Origin: Planococcaceae bacterium Storch 2/2-2
GTDB lineage: Bacteria > Bacillota > Bacilli > Bacillales_A > Planococcaceae
DNA length: 64,000 nucleotides
Reading direction: 5' to 3'
Assembly: GCA_009740415.1 (NCBI GenBank)
Contig: WOYE01000009.1
Span: 620,001-684,000 of the forward strand
Below the pieces are notes generated by a model. The model did no database searches, was not told the origin of the DNA, and saw nothing but the letters and a program-made list of their open reading frames with translations. Both the position numbers and the translations under genes were made by a program. Position 1 is the first letter of the stretch. Every line of letters starts with the position of its first letter. Shown here piece after piece: positions 49,377-58,251 of the stretch.

Positions 49377-50782
49377 GAAAACTCACCTGCTTGCTTCAAT
49401 AAATAATCCAAAGAAGAAGGTCCGTAAATTTTTTGATACGTTTGAATCGCGAACGGGTCGGTCATGCCCGCTACATAGTCCGCCACGTGACGTTTCCGCT
49501 TCGTTTCATCATAAGTATTCTCGTCAATAAGCGTCGCATCTCGTCGATAAGAGGTCGGCAACAAGCGATTCCACTGTTCATTCATAAACGCCTCAAATAG
49601 ACCATCAACGACTTTTTTTCCAAGTTGCTCGTAAATGTAAATCGTAGGCACTTCTTCCGAAAGCTTCACATTTGTACGTTTCAAAGCACGAACGAGTGGA
49701 CCGAGCGTACGGAAACCGAGTTCGTAATCGTTGATTGAATGCTTTCTCACTTTCTCTTCCGCCGATAGCGGTAACATCGCCACATCAATCGACAATTCAT
49801 GAACGATATTGGATGTCAATTCCTTTAAAAAAATATCACGGAACCGTTCCGTATCCGGTATTTTTTCACCTTTCGTCGACAAAGAAAATGCGAAACGTTG
49901 TGATTTTTCTACCCATCCTGCGAATCTTCTGTAAAGAGAGTGTGTATCGTTATGACGCAACTGCTCTTTCAAATAATACATGACGATAGATAACTGAAAA
50001 TGTCCCCGCTTCAACCCATCTTCTAAATCATGCGCACAGTAGGCGATTTCATCTGCAATGTCGACAATTTGCGCATCGAGCGTACGTGGGCGCAAGTGAC
50101 ACGGGTCGATCGACTGCGGCAAATCAATCGCATCGATCGCTTTTGCTAACGACCGATAATCGTCTTCGTATAAAAACTTAGTAGGCTGTTCGATTGAAAC
50201 CTCTTGCGCGTTCCTTTGTTTCAAATCGACTTTCTTTTGAGGATACGGTCTAAAATATTTCACGACGCTTGATAACGTGCGTAACGTTAAGTTCAACCCT
50301 CGTTTATTCGGATACTTCGTTTCAAGATGCGTTAAAATGCGGTATCCTTGCGCATTGCCTTCAAATCCACCATTGCTGCTCACCTTTAGTTGAAGCGCCT
50401 CTTCGCCTTTGTGCCCGAACGGTGGATTGCCGATATCATGAGCGAGAGCGCCCGCTTCAATGACGAATGCATCGTATGTGTATGCTTCGCGAAGACCCGC
50501 CTCGTCACTTAAAATGCGCGCAATCGATCGAGCGATTTGAGATACTTCTAAACTGTGTGTCAACCGATTTCGATGATAAGCGCCTGGTACGACATCGAGC
50601 AGCTGCATTTTTCCTTCCAATCGGCGAAACGAATCCGAGTATAAAATACGCGCATAATCTCGTTGGAAATTATCCCTCTTATCTGACCGTTGATCATCGT
50701 GTTCATGCATTCGTACGTCTAAACAATCCAATGCTTCATATTGCCTTCGAAATTGAAGATGTTCCTCACTACTACATCCCAT
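49373..50782 (-). CDS. dGTP triphosphohydrolase (HD-domain dNTPase)
   Basis: A 469-residue member of the dGTPase/SAMHD1-like HD superfamily. Metal ligands are visible as His76 (RNRLTHSLEVSQIAR), His115-Asp116 (GALAHDIGNPPFGHKGE), His124, and a later Asp in IADEIAYCAHDLEDG. The substrate-pocket segment RRLEGKMQL is present near residue 54. It hydrolyses dGTP (or other dNTPs) to nucleoside and triphosphate; some relatives protect cells from phages by draining dNTPs. The ATG at 50782 follows GGCGG. It is first in an operon with the FRG-domain gene (4-bp overlap). Confidence 0.9.
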   Translation of the reverse strand: MGCSSEEHLQFRRQYEALDCLDVRMHEHDDQRSDKRDNFQRDYARILYSDSFRRLEGKMQLLDVVPGAYHRNRLTHSLEVSQIARSIARILSDEAGLREAYTYDAFVIEAGALAHDIGNPPFGHKGEEALQLKVSSNGGFEGNAQGYRILTHLETKYPNKRGLNLTLRTLSSVVKYFRPYPQKKVDLKQRNAQEVSIEQPTKFLYEDDYRSLAKAIDAIDLPQSIDPCHLRPRTLDAQIVDIADEIAYCAHDLEDGLKRGHFQLSIVMYYLKEQLRHNDTHSLYRRFAGWVEKSQRFAFSLSTKGEKIPDTERFRDIFLKELTSNIVHELSIDVAMLPLSAEEKVRKHSINDYELGFRTLGPLVRALKRTNVKLSEEVPTIYIYEQLGKKVVDGLFEAFMNEQWNRLLPTSYRRDATLIDENTYDETKRKRHVADYVAGMTDPFAIQTYQKIYGPSSLDYLLKQAGEFS

Positions 50783-50906
50783 TCATACCGCCTGCTTTCC
50801 TTTTAATTGTTTTATTTTTCAGATATTTTCAACATCAGTAAAAATATACCATATGACAAAAGACGCATCAATCTTATTAAACAGAAAACAGGGAGCGGTC
50901 CAATCG

Positions 50907-50945
50907 AAAAACCCGTAACAGCAAGGTTTGCCGTTACGGGTTCGT
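50907..50945. terminator. Terminator after the gene at 50953
   Basis: AACCCGTAAC / GTTACGGGTT stem with T-rich flanks on both sides. It ends the minus-strand DUF6526-like gene. Confidence 0.8.
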
Positions 50946-50952
50946 TTTCAAT

Positions 50953-51390
50953 TTAAATGCGCATCGTGTCGGGGCGCCATGTCGTGATGGCGCGTTTGAT
51001 AGCGTCGGGTGTGAGTTGTTCGCGGACGGCGCGGTCGGTGAGTGCGATGAATTCGTCGTCGCTTGCGAAACGGAGCGCGATCCACTGTTTTGGCGTAACC
51101 GCTTCCGGTGCATGGACGCCCGCTAAACGGAAGTACCGGTACTGTTCTTCCAGCCGAATGATGCGGTCTTGTGCTTTCAATGGGTTGATGCGCGCTAAAA
51201 TGGCCGTCATGATGATCAAGACGACGATGACCGGAACGATGGCATACAACAATGTCGCCTCGCCTTTTCCAATCGCTCGAACGAGTGCGACGATGGCTAG
51301 TATCAACGTCACGAAGCTAAGCGGCATGAGTACGTAATGCTGGAACGGGTGCATTTTCGTATGGTTGTCATACGATTGGTTCTCTTTCAT
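50953..51390 (-). CDS. DUF6526-like membrane protein
   Basis: A 145-residue protein with a polar N-terminus (ENQSYDNHTKMHPFQHYVL), two membrane helices (about 22-39 and 45-65), and a cytoplasmic C-terminal half with LEEQYRYFRLAGVHA, TPKQWIALRFASDDEFIAL and a final REQLTPDAIKRAI. The N-terminal NH-x-HPFxHYVL pattern fits the DUF6526 family as I remember it. The ATG at 51390 follows GAGGAGGG. Function unknown. Confidence 0.7.
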   Translation of the reverse strand: MKENQSYDNHTKMHPFQHYVLMPLSFVTLILAIVALVRAIGKGEATLLYAIVPVIVVLIIMTAILARINPLKAQDRIIRLEEQYRYFRLAGVHAPEAVTPKQWIALRFASDDEFIALTDRAVREQLTPDAIKRAITTWRPDTMRI

Positions 51391-51490
51391 ACGAGTCCCT
51401 CCTCTTCTTCTTGTCTCGCCCTAGCATACCGCCTCCGGTATGAAAAAGCGAGCGAAGAAAAACGCTCCCAGTCGAAGGGAGCGTTTCGTT

Positions 51491-52090
51491 TTACAAGTCG
51501 GCGAGCCATCGTTTCGCAGCGTCGACTTCCGAATACGTTAAGCGGTGGTCGCCCGCTTCGATATGGAACTGGACGCGTGCGCCTTGGTCATCGAAACGTT
51601 CAGCGAGTTCGTTCGCTTCCGCAAACGGAACGAGTGGGTCGCGTGTGCCCGCTGACAAAAAGACGTCGGTCGCATCGAGCGGAATCGCTTCGTGGCGGCG
51701 GGTCGGGACCATCGGGTGAAACAATATCCCGCCGCGTAAAGCGTTCGGGTATTGGAGTAAAACGTTCGCGGCGAAGTTGGCGCCGTTCGAGTAACCGAGC
51801 AACACGACGTCGCGCAATGAAAAATCGTACTGCGTGCTCCATTCGACGAGCGTGTTGTAAAATGCATCAGTCCGTTCGATCAAATCGTCTTCATCGAGGA
51901 CGCCTTCTCGGAGGCGGCGGAAAAAGCGGAGCGCTCCCGCCTCATCGACGTCCCCTCGTACACTGAGTACGTTCCATTCATCGGTCACGTCACGAGCGAC
52001 AGGAAGCAAACTCGTTTCATCGCCTCCTGTACCATGAAGTAAAAGAAGTGTTCCTTTCGGTGAAGCGACCGGTTGCCATCTATGTTTCAT
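51491..52090 (-). CDS. mhqD: MhqD-like carboxylesterase/phospholipase (alpha/beta hydrolase)
   Basis: A 199-residue alpha/beta hydrolase. Oxyanion region LLLLHGTGGDE (residues 15-25), nucleophile Ser in G-Y-S-N-G (about 99-103), the acid Asp in SAGTRDPLVPF, and the catalytic His in EAGDHRLT near the C-terminus. Size and context match B. subtilis MhqD (YodD), which sits beside a ring-cleavage dioxygenase and responds to hydroquinones. Last gene of the minus-strand unit; 28 bases after the dioxygenase stop. Confidence 0.8.
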   Translation of the reverse strand: MKHRWQPVASPKGTLLLLHGTGGDETSLLPVARDVTDEWNVLSVRGDVDEAGALRFFRRLREGVLDEDDLIERTDAFYNTLVEWSTQYDFSLRDVVLLGYSNGANFAANVLLQYPNALRGGILFHPMVPTRRHEAIPLDATDVFLSAGTRDPLVPFAEANELAERFDDQGARVQFHIEAGDHRLTYSEVDAAKRWLADL

Positions 52091-52118
52091 GCGCCTCTTC
52101 CTTTCTACGCGCGATGCG

Positions 52119-53078
52119 TCAAGCGTCGAGTGGTCGTAAATTCGCTTCGATCGCGTCGCGTTCTTTTTCTAAAAATGGGGGCAATGCGAGCGACTCGCCG
52201 AGTGCGTCTGCAGGTTCATCGACCGCAAATCCCGGTCCGTCCGTTGCGATTTCAATCGTCAGCCCGTTCGGGTCTTTTAAATAGATGGAGCGGAAGTAAA
52301 AGCGGTCGACGTAGCCGGAGTTGCGAACGCCGAATGCATCCAAATGGTCGATCCATTCGTTCAACTCGTCTTCGTTCGAGACGCGAAGGGCGATATGGTG
52401 GACGCTTCCACGTCCGGGTCGCTCGATTGGAAGGTCGTCGCGATGTTCGACGTGAATTTCCGCCCCCGCTCCGCCTTCTCCCGTTTCATACACGGTATAC
52501 GTCGTGTCGTCCGCTTCGTACGTTTCTTTTTGACGAAAATGGAGCACGTTCGTAAGGAGCGCATCGGTCGCTTTTACGTTCGCGACCGTCATGTATGACG
52601 GGCCGAGTCCGTAAATGGCGTGACGGAGCGGAATGTCCGGCACATTATGCGGTACGCCGCCGGATACGCCTCGTTCTCCTTCGTCTGAGACGAGCATGAG
52701 GCGTTGGCCTTCTTCGTCTTCAAATCGTAACGTCGCACGACCCGCGCGTTTCGTCACTGGTTCGTGTGTTACGCCGAGCGATGTGAAACGTGCGCTCCAA
52801 AAATCGAGCGAAGCGTCGGTCGGTACGCGGAAAGAAGTCGTCGATAAACTGTTCGTTCCGCGACGGGTCCGCCCGACGAGTGGGATTTCAAAAAAGGTCA
52901 TCTCCGTACCTGGCGTTCCTTCACCGTCTGCGTAAAAAAGATGGTACATCGACGGTGCGTCTTGGTTCACCGTTTTTTTCACAAGTCGTAATCCGAGTAC
53001 GTTCGTATACCAAGCGGCATTTCGCTTCGCATCGCGTGTAATGGCAGAGACGTGGTGTAATCCTGTAAATGGTAACAT
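52119..53078 (-). CDS. Ring-cleavage dioxygenase of the MhqA/MhqE/MhqO group
   Basis: A 319-residue protein made of two vicinal-oxygen-chelate (glyoxalase-like) modules. It begins LPFTGLHHVSAITRDA and has HHIALRV in the second module, with the metal ligands expected as His in GLHHVSA, His in VHHIAL and Glu in GLTIEIATDG. Members open the ring of hydroquinone or quinone adducts. The ATG at 53078 is eight bases from AGGAGG; the nearer ATG at 53084 is too close. It follows the flavin reductase gene by two bases and precedes mhqD, the order expected of an MhqR-type detoxification operon. Confidence 0.85.
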   Translation of the reverse strand: MLPFTGLHHVSAITRDAKRNAAWYTNVLGLRLVKKTVNQDAPSMYHLFYADGEGTPGTEMTFFEIPLVGRTRRGTNSLSTTSFRVPTDASLDFWSARFTSLGVTHEPVTKRAGRATLRFEDEEGQRLMLVSDEGERGVSGGVPHNVPDIPLRHAIYGLGPSYMTVANVKATDALLTNVLHFRQKETYEADDTTYTVYETGEGGAGAEIHVEHRDDLPIERPGRGSVHHIALRVSNEDELNEWIDHLDAFGVRNSGYVDRFYFRSIYLKDPNGLTIEIATDGPGFAVDEPADALGESLALPPFLEKERDAIEANLRPLDA

Positions 53079-53080
53079 CG

Positions 53081-53653
53081 TCATTCCTCCTTCAAAGATT
53101 GTTCGTTGGCGTTGGCAGCGAGCGGTTCGTTCACGTAATCGATGAAGCGGGTCACGTAACGATCGACGTAACGGAACGTATCCGGGTCGTTCGCTCGTTC
53201 GCATAGCTCATGGACTCGTGAAATGTGCAATGCATCGTGCGGGACGACGGACGCGCGCATCGCTTCGAGAATGTGGCGGGCGTGCAGTTGCGCAACGATC
53301 GTTCCCATCATCCCTGGTGTTGCGCCGATGATTCCGACTCTTTTGTGTAAAAAGACCGAGTCGTTCGCAGGGCGTGACGCCCAGTCGAGCGCATTTTTTA
53401 AAACACCCGGTACACTTCCGTTATATTCCGGTGTGAGGATAAGAACGCCGTCTGCTGTTCGAATGTGTGCTTTCAATTGTTGCACCGCGTCCGGGTCGCC
53501 CTCTCGTTCAACGTCTTCGTTGAAGAAAGGAACGTCTCCGATCGAGACGCGTGTCCACGTCACGTGCGGGAATGTGTGCTGGATGTGATCGGCGAGTTTG
53601 GCGTGGTACGAATCATGGCGCAAACTCCCGATGAGTACAGCGATCGTTGTCAT
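53081..53653 (-). CDS. NAD(P)H-dependent FMN reductase family protein
   Basis: A 190-residue flavodoxin-like protein: IGSLRHDSYHAKLADHI (FMN phosphate site, residues 8-24), the LILTPEYNGSVPGVLKNALDW motif at about 73-93, and GIIGATPGMMGT. Such enzymes reduce quinones, chromate or azo compounds with two electrons. It is first in the operon with the dioxygenase and hydrolase and directly downstream of two MhqR-type palindromes, fitting quinone/electrophile defence. AAAAGGAAG precedes the ATG at 53653. Confidence 0.88.
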   Translation of the reverse strand: MTTIAVLIGSLRHDSYHAKLADHIQHTFPHVTWTRVSIGDVPFFNEDVEREGDPDAVQQLKAHIRTADGVLILTPEYNGSVPGVLKNALDWASRPANDSVFLHKRVGIIGATPGMMGTIVAQLHARHILEAMRASVVPHDALHISRVHELCERANDPDTFRYVDRYVTRFIDYVNEPLAANANEQSLKEE

Positions 53654-53683
53654 ACAACCACTTCCTTTTAGTAGAATACATTC

Positions 53684-53736
53684 ATTATGACACGGATATA
53701 TCTTGAATTCAAGATAAAAGATTTGAATTCAAGATA
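53684..53736 (-). promoter_or_regulatory. Promoter with MhqR-type double operator
   Basis: A perfect 18-bp palindrome TATCTTGAATTCAAGATA (53699-53716) has the form of the MhqR box TATCTCGAATTCGAGATA. A second, half-degenerate copy ending TTGAATTCAAGATA is at 53719-53736. On the minus strand the promoter is TTGAAT (53712-53707), 17 bases, CATAAT (53689-53684), so the first palindrome covers the -35. No mhqR gene is in the window. Confidence 0.75.
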
Positions 53737-53828
53737 CTTTTTTCGCATGATGAGACGAAACCGCTCAACGACAAGGTGTACCGCCCCTTCGTCGCGCGTT
53801 TCCGACGCAACGCTACGTCCAACGGATG

Positions 53829-53858
53829 AAAAAACCGCCCCTAGAAAGAGGCGGTCGT
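53829..53858 (-). terminator. Rho-independent terminator
   Basis: ACCGCC / GGCGGT stem with T6 on the minus strand, overlapping the stop of the gene at 53858-54130. Confidence 0.8.
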
Positions 53859-54130
53859 TACGATTCGTTCGTACGGCGGGCGTACGTTAACGGTTGGTCC
53901 ATCATTTGTTCGAAAAAAGCACTCGCTTCTTCCAACGTTTCAAAATAGTCGAGTGCGACGACGTCTTCTTCATCCGGTGCGCCGGAGTCTTCATACGTTA
54001 AACAGACGCCACCATCGACTTCAATGGCGAAACATTGGATGAAGGAACCGTCTTCGTACCCTGTATAATAAGCAAGCACGTTCGAGTACGACGTGCGTTT
54101 TTTTAAATCGATCAAAAAGTTTTTCTTCAC
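53858..54130 (-). CDS. Small acidic protein of unknown function
   Basis: A 90-residue protein: a basic N-terminus (MKKNFLIDLKKRTSYSN), beta strands, an acidic EDSGAPDEEDVVALDYFETL segment and a C-terminal helix (EEASAFFEQMM). No signal peptide or membrane helix. GAGAGGAAG lies before the ATG. It is downstream of murT on the same strand, 88 bases away. No family recognised. Confidence 0.6.
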   Translation of the reverse strand: MKKNFLIDLKKRTSYSNVLAYYTGYEDGSFIQCFAIEVDGGVCLTYEDSGAPDEEDVVALDYFETLEEASAFFEQMMDQPLTYARRTNES

Positions 54131-54218
54131 GGCGTTCTTCCTCTCTTTTTAGACAACTTACCTACTATACCGTCTTTTTAAGAAAAATGATACCGTTTTG
54201 TAATGAAACGAAAAAGCA

Positions 54219-55517
54219 TCATTCGCCCGTCAACTGTTTGCGAACCGGTGTGAGCAACGTGTAGTTCGGAATGACGAGTACGCTATCGACGCCGCGTCCG
54301 AGTGCATCCGGTAGCGTGCTCCCTTCGTGCGTCGTAATTTTCGATTCCGGTACGCCTGCATCGAGAAGCGCTCGTTTCACGACGTCCGCACAAGACCCAC
54401 CGCAAAAAATACGTTCGACGTCGTCGGTTTGTAAGACGCTATAGTTCGCTTCGTTCACCCAGCTCGCATCGGTCCCGTCATAACTCGTATTGTTGACGCC
54501 GAGGTAGACGTGTTTTCGACCAGGTAGCGTAGAAATACTCGCCACACTCATGTCGAGGCCTGCTGTATTTTTCGCTAAGTTGAGTAAGTACGTCACCCCG
54601 TCTTTTTCGATCCGCTCCATCCGTCCCGCTTCAAAGGCGAGCGCATCGAGTCCTTTTTGGACGTCTGCATCGCTCAAGCCGAGTTCTTTTGCCATCGCGA
54701 CCGCTGCAACGACGTTGTACGCGTTGTATCCGCCTTCTAACGACGAGCGATACGTCGTCTCATTGATGACGACTTCACCTGGTGACACGTCGCGTACGAC
54801 GTACGTAGGCGCTCCTGCCGCATAGTCGCACGACGGACATGAAAACGTCCCGAGATTCGCATACAACTGGTGATCGTAAGCGAGTCTTCCACCGCAAGAA
54901 GGACAGGTGACGTTCGCTTCTCGTTTCATCGTTGAAAAATCGAACGCATCGTGTGCGAATTCGTAAAAAATACGCGGTTGATCCGTCGCGACGTGCGTCA
55001 CGTACGGATCGTTGCCGTTCAATAAAAACGTCGTATCGACGTCGCGTAAAACGTCTTTTAACGTATTCGCTAAATCGTGCTCGGTGCCGAACCGGTCCAC
55101 TTGGTCTTTAAACAAGTTCGTAAAGACGAAATAATCCGGGCGCACTTCTTGAATGACGCGCGCGATCGACCCTTCGTCAATTTCGATGACCGCGTAATCG
55201 AACGATTTCGTTCCTGCGATGTTTTGAGGTGAAATGAAAGCGGTCGTAATTCCCGCTGCGAGGTTCGACCCTTCCCCGTTATGGATGATCCGTAAGCCGT
55301 TTTCTCGCAAAATCGTTGCGAGTACGTTCGATGTCGTCGTCTTGCCGTTCGTTCCCGTAATGAAAATGACTCGACCGACATTCGTCCGAAGGTCTTTTAA
55401 AATGCCGGGGTACACTTTTCGAGCGTACGCACCTGGCAATGAGCTTCCGTTTTTACCGGCGAGTTTGCTGGCGACTTGAAGTAATTTCGTTAGTCCGATT
55501 GCTAGTTGTTTTTTCAC
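54219..55517 (-). CDS. murT: Mur ligase family protein MurT
   Basis: A 432-residue Mur-ligase-type ATPase of the MurT group: ITGTNGKTTTSNVLATIL (P-loop, about 53-70), the central Mur domain interrupted by a four-Cys zinc ribbon CPSCGG ... CPSCDY (about 205-230), then LEGGYNAYNVVAAVAMA and the C-terminal DUF1727 domain with the conserved DGTDASW containing the catalytic-triad Asp. MurT with GatD amidates lipid II D-Glu to D-iGln. GatD is normally the adjacent gene, but none is seen here on either side. The start is GTG at 55517; the ribosome binding site is weak. Confidence 0.88.
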   Translation of the reverse strand: MKKQLAIGLTKLLQVASKLAGKNGSSLPGAYARKVYPGILKDLRTNVGRVIFITGTNGKTTTSNVLATILRENGLRIIHNGEGSNLAAGITTAFISPQNIAGTKSFDYAVIEIDEGSIARVIQEVRPDYFVFTNLFKDQVDRFGTEHDLANTLKDVLRDVDTTFLLNGNDPYVTHVATDQPRIFYEFAHDAFDFSTMKREANVTCPSCGGRLAYDHQLYANLGTFSCPSCDYAAGAPTYVVRDVSPGEVVINETTYRSSLEGGYNAYNVVAAVAMAKELGLSDADVQKGLDALAFEAGRMERIEKDGVTYLLNLAKNTAGLDMSVASISTLPGRKHVYLGVNNTSYDGTDASWVNEANYSVLQTDDVERIFCGGSCADVVKRALLDAGVPESKITTHEGSTLPDALGRGVDSVLVIPNYTLLTPVRKQLTGE

Positions 55518-55606
55518 ACTATCCCGTCCTCGTCATGAATTGAATTCCACAAAAGAGTATACCATGATTTCGCTATCTGCTACACTAAAAGAAAAGGAGG
55601 CGTTCC

Positions 55607-55879
55607 ATGGATCTTTACATCAATGCCCTCTTATGGGGCGTCATTATCGTCTTTTTGTTCCGTTTGCTCATGAAACGGTCGAATGACGACACCGATCACC
55701 GGTTTCCACGCGGAGCGTACGCACTCGTTCTCGTCGTCGCGTGCCTCTTTTACGTGTACCCGTCGTACCATACGAACGTCGTCTACCGGCTCACGATGAC
55801 CGGGACGTTACTCGTCGCGGCAAGTTCCTTAGTCCGTCTCGACCGAGCGTGGCAGAAAGCGAGGAACGAACATGGCTAA
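55607..55879 (+). CDS. Small membrane protein, first of three
   Basis: A 90-residue protein with hydrophobic helices at about 4-20, 35-50 and 58-75. GGAGGCG precedes the ATG. Its end overlaps the next gene by eight bases and a third similar gene follows, so the three form one operon divergent from murT. No family recognised. Confidence 0.7.
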   Translation: MDLYINALLWGVIIVFLFRLLMKRSNDDTDHRFPRGAYALVLVVACLFYVYPSYHTNVVYRLTMTGTLLVAASSLVRLDRAWQKARNEHG

Positions 55880-56156
55880 TTTATTGTTCGATGGGATCAT
55901 TTTAGCAGGGCTTGTCTTTTTCTTCTTTCATATGAAAGCGACGTATCCGCTCTTTCGAGAAAAACAGATGATTCCCTTTTTCTTCATTTTGATCGGGTGG
56001 ACGGTGTTGCTTGTGATCAATGCGTTCACACCGTGGGCGGATCATTTGTACGTGCAACTTGCGAATATCGTCTTTTTAACGATCGTACTCGGGTATGCCT
56101 GGTACGAACGCGGCCGGATGCGCCGGGAACAGGAAGCAAACGAAACGAACGAATAG
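55872..56156 (+). CDS. Small membrane protein, second of three
   Basis: A 94-residue protein with hydrophobic helices at about 3-20, 32-50 and 57-77, and a charged C-terminus (ERGRMRREQEANETNE). Its ATG overlaps the end of the first gene. Same layout as its neighbours, which suggests they arose from one another or form a complex; similarity is in pattern only. Confidence 0.7.
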   Translation: MANLLFDGIILAGLVFFFFHMKATYPLFREKQMIPFFFILIGWTVLLVINAFTPWADHLYVQLANIVFLTIVLGYAWYERGRMRREQEANETNE

Positions 56157-56169
56157 AAAGGAGAACACG

Positions 56170-56439
56170 ATGTTATTTTTAATCATTAGTAGTGCACTAT
56201 TCATTGCGATGATCGTGACGATTTTTCTCATTACGACACGAACGAACAAAACCGGTCAAGACGTCCAGCAAGAGTTGCCGATGCAGTTGTACATGGTCGG
56301 AATTGCGATTTTCGTCATGCTCAACACGTTGACCGACCTCGGTTCGTACCCGATCGTTCAAACGCTCAACTTAGCTTTTTTAGCGTTTATCGTCGGTTCA
56401 TTGGTCAACTACTACAAACGCGCCCGCGAGGCGATGTAA
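56170..56439 (+). CDS. Small membrane protein, third of three
   Basis: An 89-residue protein with hydrophobic helices at about 2-21, 41-58 and 65-80, ending in a basic tail (YYKRAREAM). AAAGGAG precedes the ATG at 56170, 13 bases after the second gene. The operon terminator begins at its stop codon. Confidence 0.7.
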   Translation: MLFLIISSALFIAMIVTIFLITTRTNKTGQDVQQELPMQLYMVGIAIFVMLNTLTDLGSYPIVQTLNLAFLAFIVGSLVNYYKRAREAM

Positions 56440-56468
56440 CAGCTTTCCTTCGGGAGAGCTGTTTTTTT
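56439..56468 (+). terminator. Rho-independent terminator
   Basis: ACAGCT ... AGCTGT with T7, ending the three-gene membrane protein operon. Confidence 0.8.
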
Positions 56469-56732
56469 ATTCTTTGTCGCTCGGGCGCAAGGACATTGCC
56501 CGCTCCTTTCAAGCAAGATGGAGCGCTTTCAAAGCGAACCGTTTAAACATAAAAAACCGCCTAGCGGACGATGAGTATCGAGCCGTTGAACGTTGGACCG
56601 CTCCTTCCGCCGAGCGTCATCGCCATACGTGGCTCGATCGGCTTTCGTGAAGGGGCGGTCACGTTCTGCGTCGCTGCGAGCGGTCGGCGCACTGAAGCGG
56701 TTCTTTAGAGGCGTTGCCGTTTGAGACGATAC
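56469..56732. other. Intergenic stretch with inverted repeats, no gene
   Basis: GC-rich sequence with several short complementary segments around GAGCGG/CCGCTC and a small CCGC-tag-GCGG hairpin followed by T6 on the minus strand near 56550. It could hold a minus-strand small RNA or decayed sequence. No ORF with start signals is present. Confidence 0.3.
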
Positions 56733-56764
56733 AAAAAACGAGCTCCCGTTAAAGGGAGCTCGTG
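56733..56764 (-). terminator. Terminator of mqo
   Basis: ACGAGCTCCC / GGGAGCTCGT with T6 on the minus strand, three bases after the mqo stop codon. Confidence 0.85.
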
Positions 56765-56766
56765 GA

Positions 56767-58251
56767 TCAGTTTAATTTTAACGCTTTTCCTGTTTGTTCG
56801 AACAACTCTTCGAACAGTTCAGGGTGGTCGGCCAATTGCTTGCCGTACGATGGGATCATTTCTTTAATTTTCCCTTCCCATGCGGGCATTTGTTCTGGGA
56901 AGCAACGTCCGAGTACGTCGAGCATGACGTGAACGGCTGTCGATGCACCTGGTGACGCACCGAGAAGCGCTGCGACTGAACCGTCTTGTGAGTTGACGAC
57001 TTCCGTACCGAATTGAAGCGTTCCTTTGCCGCCTTTTTCCGTATCTTTAATGACTTGAACCCGTTGTCCTGCGACGACGATGTCCCAATCTTCAAGACGT
57101 GCGTTCGGAATGAACTCTTTCAATTCTTTGAGACGGTCTTCATCTGACAACATGAGTTGTTCGATGAGGTATTTCGTCAATGACATTTCTTTCGCACCTG
57201 CTGCGAGCATCGTTAACACGTTGTTCGGTTTTACAGAGGCGATGAGGTCTAAGTTTGAACCGGTTTTCAAGAACTTCGGTGAGAATCCTGCGAACGGTCC
57301 GAAAAGAAGCGATTTTTTACCGTCGATGAAGCGCGTGTCAAGGTGCGGTACCGACATCGGTGGCGCGCCCACTTTCGCTTTTCCGTAAATTTTCGCTGCG
57401 TGTTTTTCAATGACTTCTTCGTTATTACATACCATGAAGAGGCCGCTTACTGGGAATCCACCGATCTGTTTTGATTCAGGGATGCCTGTTTTTTGGAGAA
57501 GGTGTAAGCTTCCGCCGCCCGCTCCGATGAAGACGAATGGCGCCGAGTGGAACTCGAGGCGATTTTCTTCATGATTCATAATTTTAACTTCCCATGAACC
57601 GTCTGCTTTTTGTTTTAAATCTTTCACTTCGTGATTGTAGTGAACGCCGACGCCTTGTCCTTCGAGTTGGTCGAATAAAATGCGTGTGAGCGCTCCGAAG
57701 TTCACGTCTGTTCCGCTTTCAACTTTCGTTGCAGCGAGACGCTCTTCTGTCGCAGGACGGCCTTCTGTAAGAAGCGGTGCCCACTCTTCAAGCGTTGCTG
57801 GGTCTTCTGTATATTCCATACCTGGGAACAACGGGTGAGCGGACAATTTGTCGAAACGTTTTCGTAAAAAGTCGATGTTGTCTTCCCCTTGAACGAGACT
57901 CATATGCGCGATCGGCATGATGAATTCGCTCGGATCTTGAATGCGTCCTTTTTCCGCAAGGTATGCCCAAAATTGACGTGACAATTGGAACTGCTCGTTG
58001 ACGTTAACCGCCTTCGCAATTTCAACCGTACCGTCTTCTTTTTGTGGTGTGTAGTTCAATTCGCAAAGTGCTGAGTGACCAGTCCCTGCGTTGTTCCATT
58101 CGTTCGAACTTTCCATTCCTGGTTGATCGAGTTTTTCATACACTTGAATGTTCCAATCGGGTGATAATTCTTTAATGAGTGCTCCGAGTGTCGCACTCAT
58201 AATGCCTGCCCCGATTAACAGGACGTCTGTTTTTTTCGCCATCTTGCTCAT
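56767..58251 (-). CDS. mqo: Malate:quinone oxidoreductase
   Basis: A 494-residue FAD enzyme of normal length. The N-terminal dinucleotide-binding motif [21 protein letters not shown] is at about residues 9-29, followed by [25 protein letters not shown], a hallmark of Mqo. Later segments [21 protein letters not shown] and [15 protein letters not shown] are also characteristic. It oxidises malate to oxaloacetate and passes electrons to menaquinone at the membrane, an alternative to NAD-dependent malate dehydrogenase. AGGAGGG precedes the ATG at 58251. Monocistronic, with a strong terminator. Confidence 0.95.
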   Translation of the reverse strand: MSKMAKKTDVLLIGAGIMSATLGALIKELSPDWNIQVYEKLDQPGMESSNEWNNAGTGHSALCELNYTPQKEDGTVEIAKAVNVNEQFQLSRQFWAYLAEKGRIQDPSEFIMPIAHMSLVQGEDNIDFLRKRFDKLSAHPLFPGMEYTEDPATLEEWAPLLTEGRPATEERLAATKVESGTDVNFGALTRILFDQLEGQGVGVHYNHEVKDLKQKADGSWEVKIMNHEENRLEFHSAPFVFIGAGGGSLHLLQKTGIPESKQIGGFPVSGLFMVCNNEEVIEKHAAKIYGKAKVGAPPMSVPHLDTRFIDGKKSLLFGPFAGFSPKFLKTGSNLDLIASVKPNNVLTMLAAGAKEMSLTKYLIEQLMLSDEDRLKELKEFIPNARLEDWDIVVAGQRVQVIKDTEKGGKGTLQFGTEVVNSQDGSVAALLGASPGASTAVHVMLDVLGRCFPEQMPAWEGKIKEMIPSYGKQLADHPELFEELFEQTGKALKLN

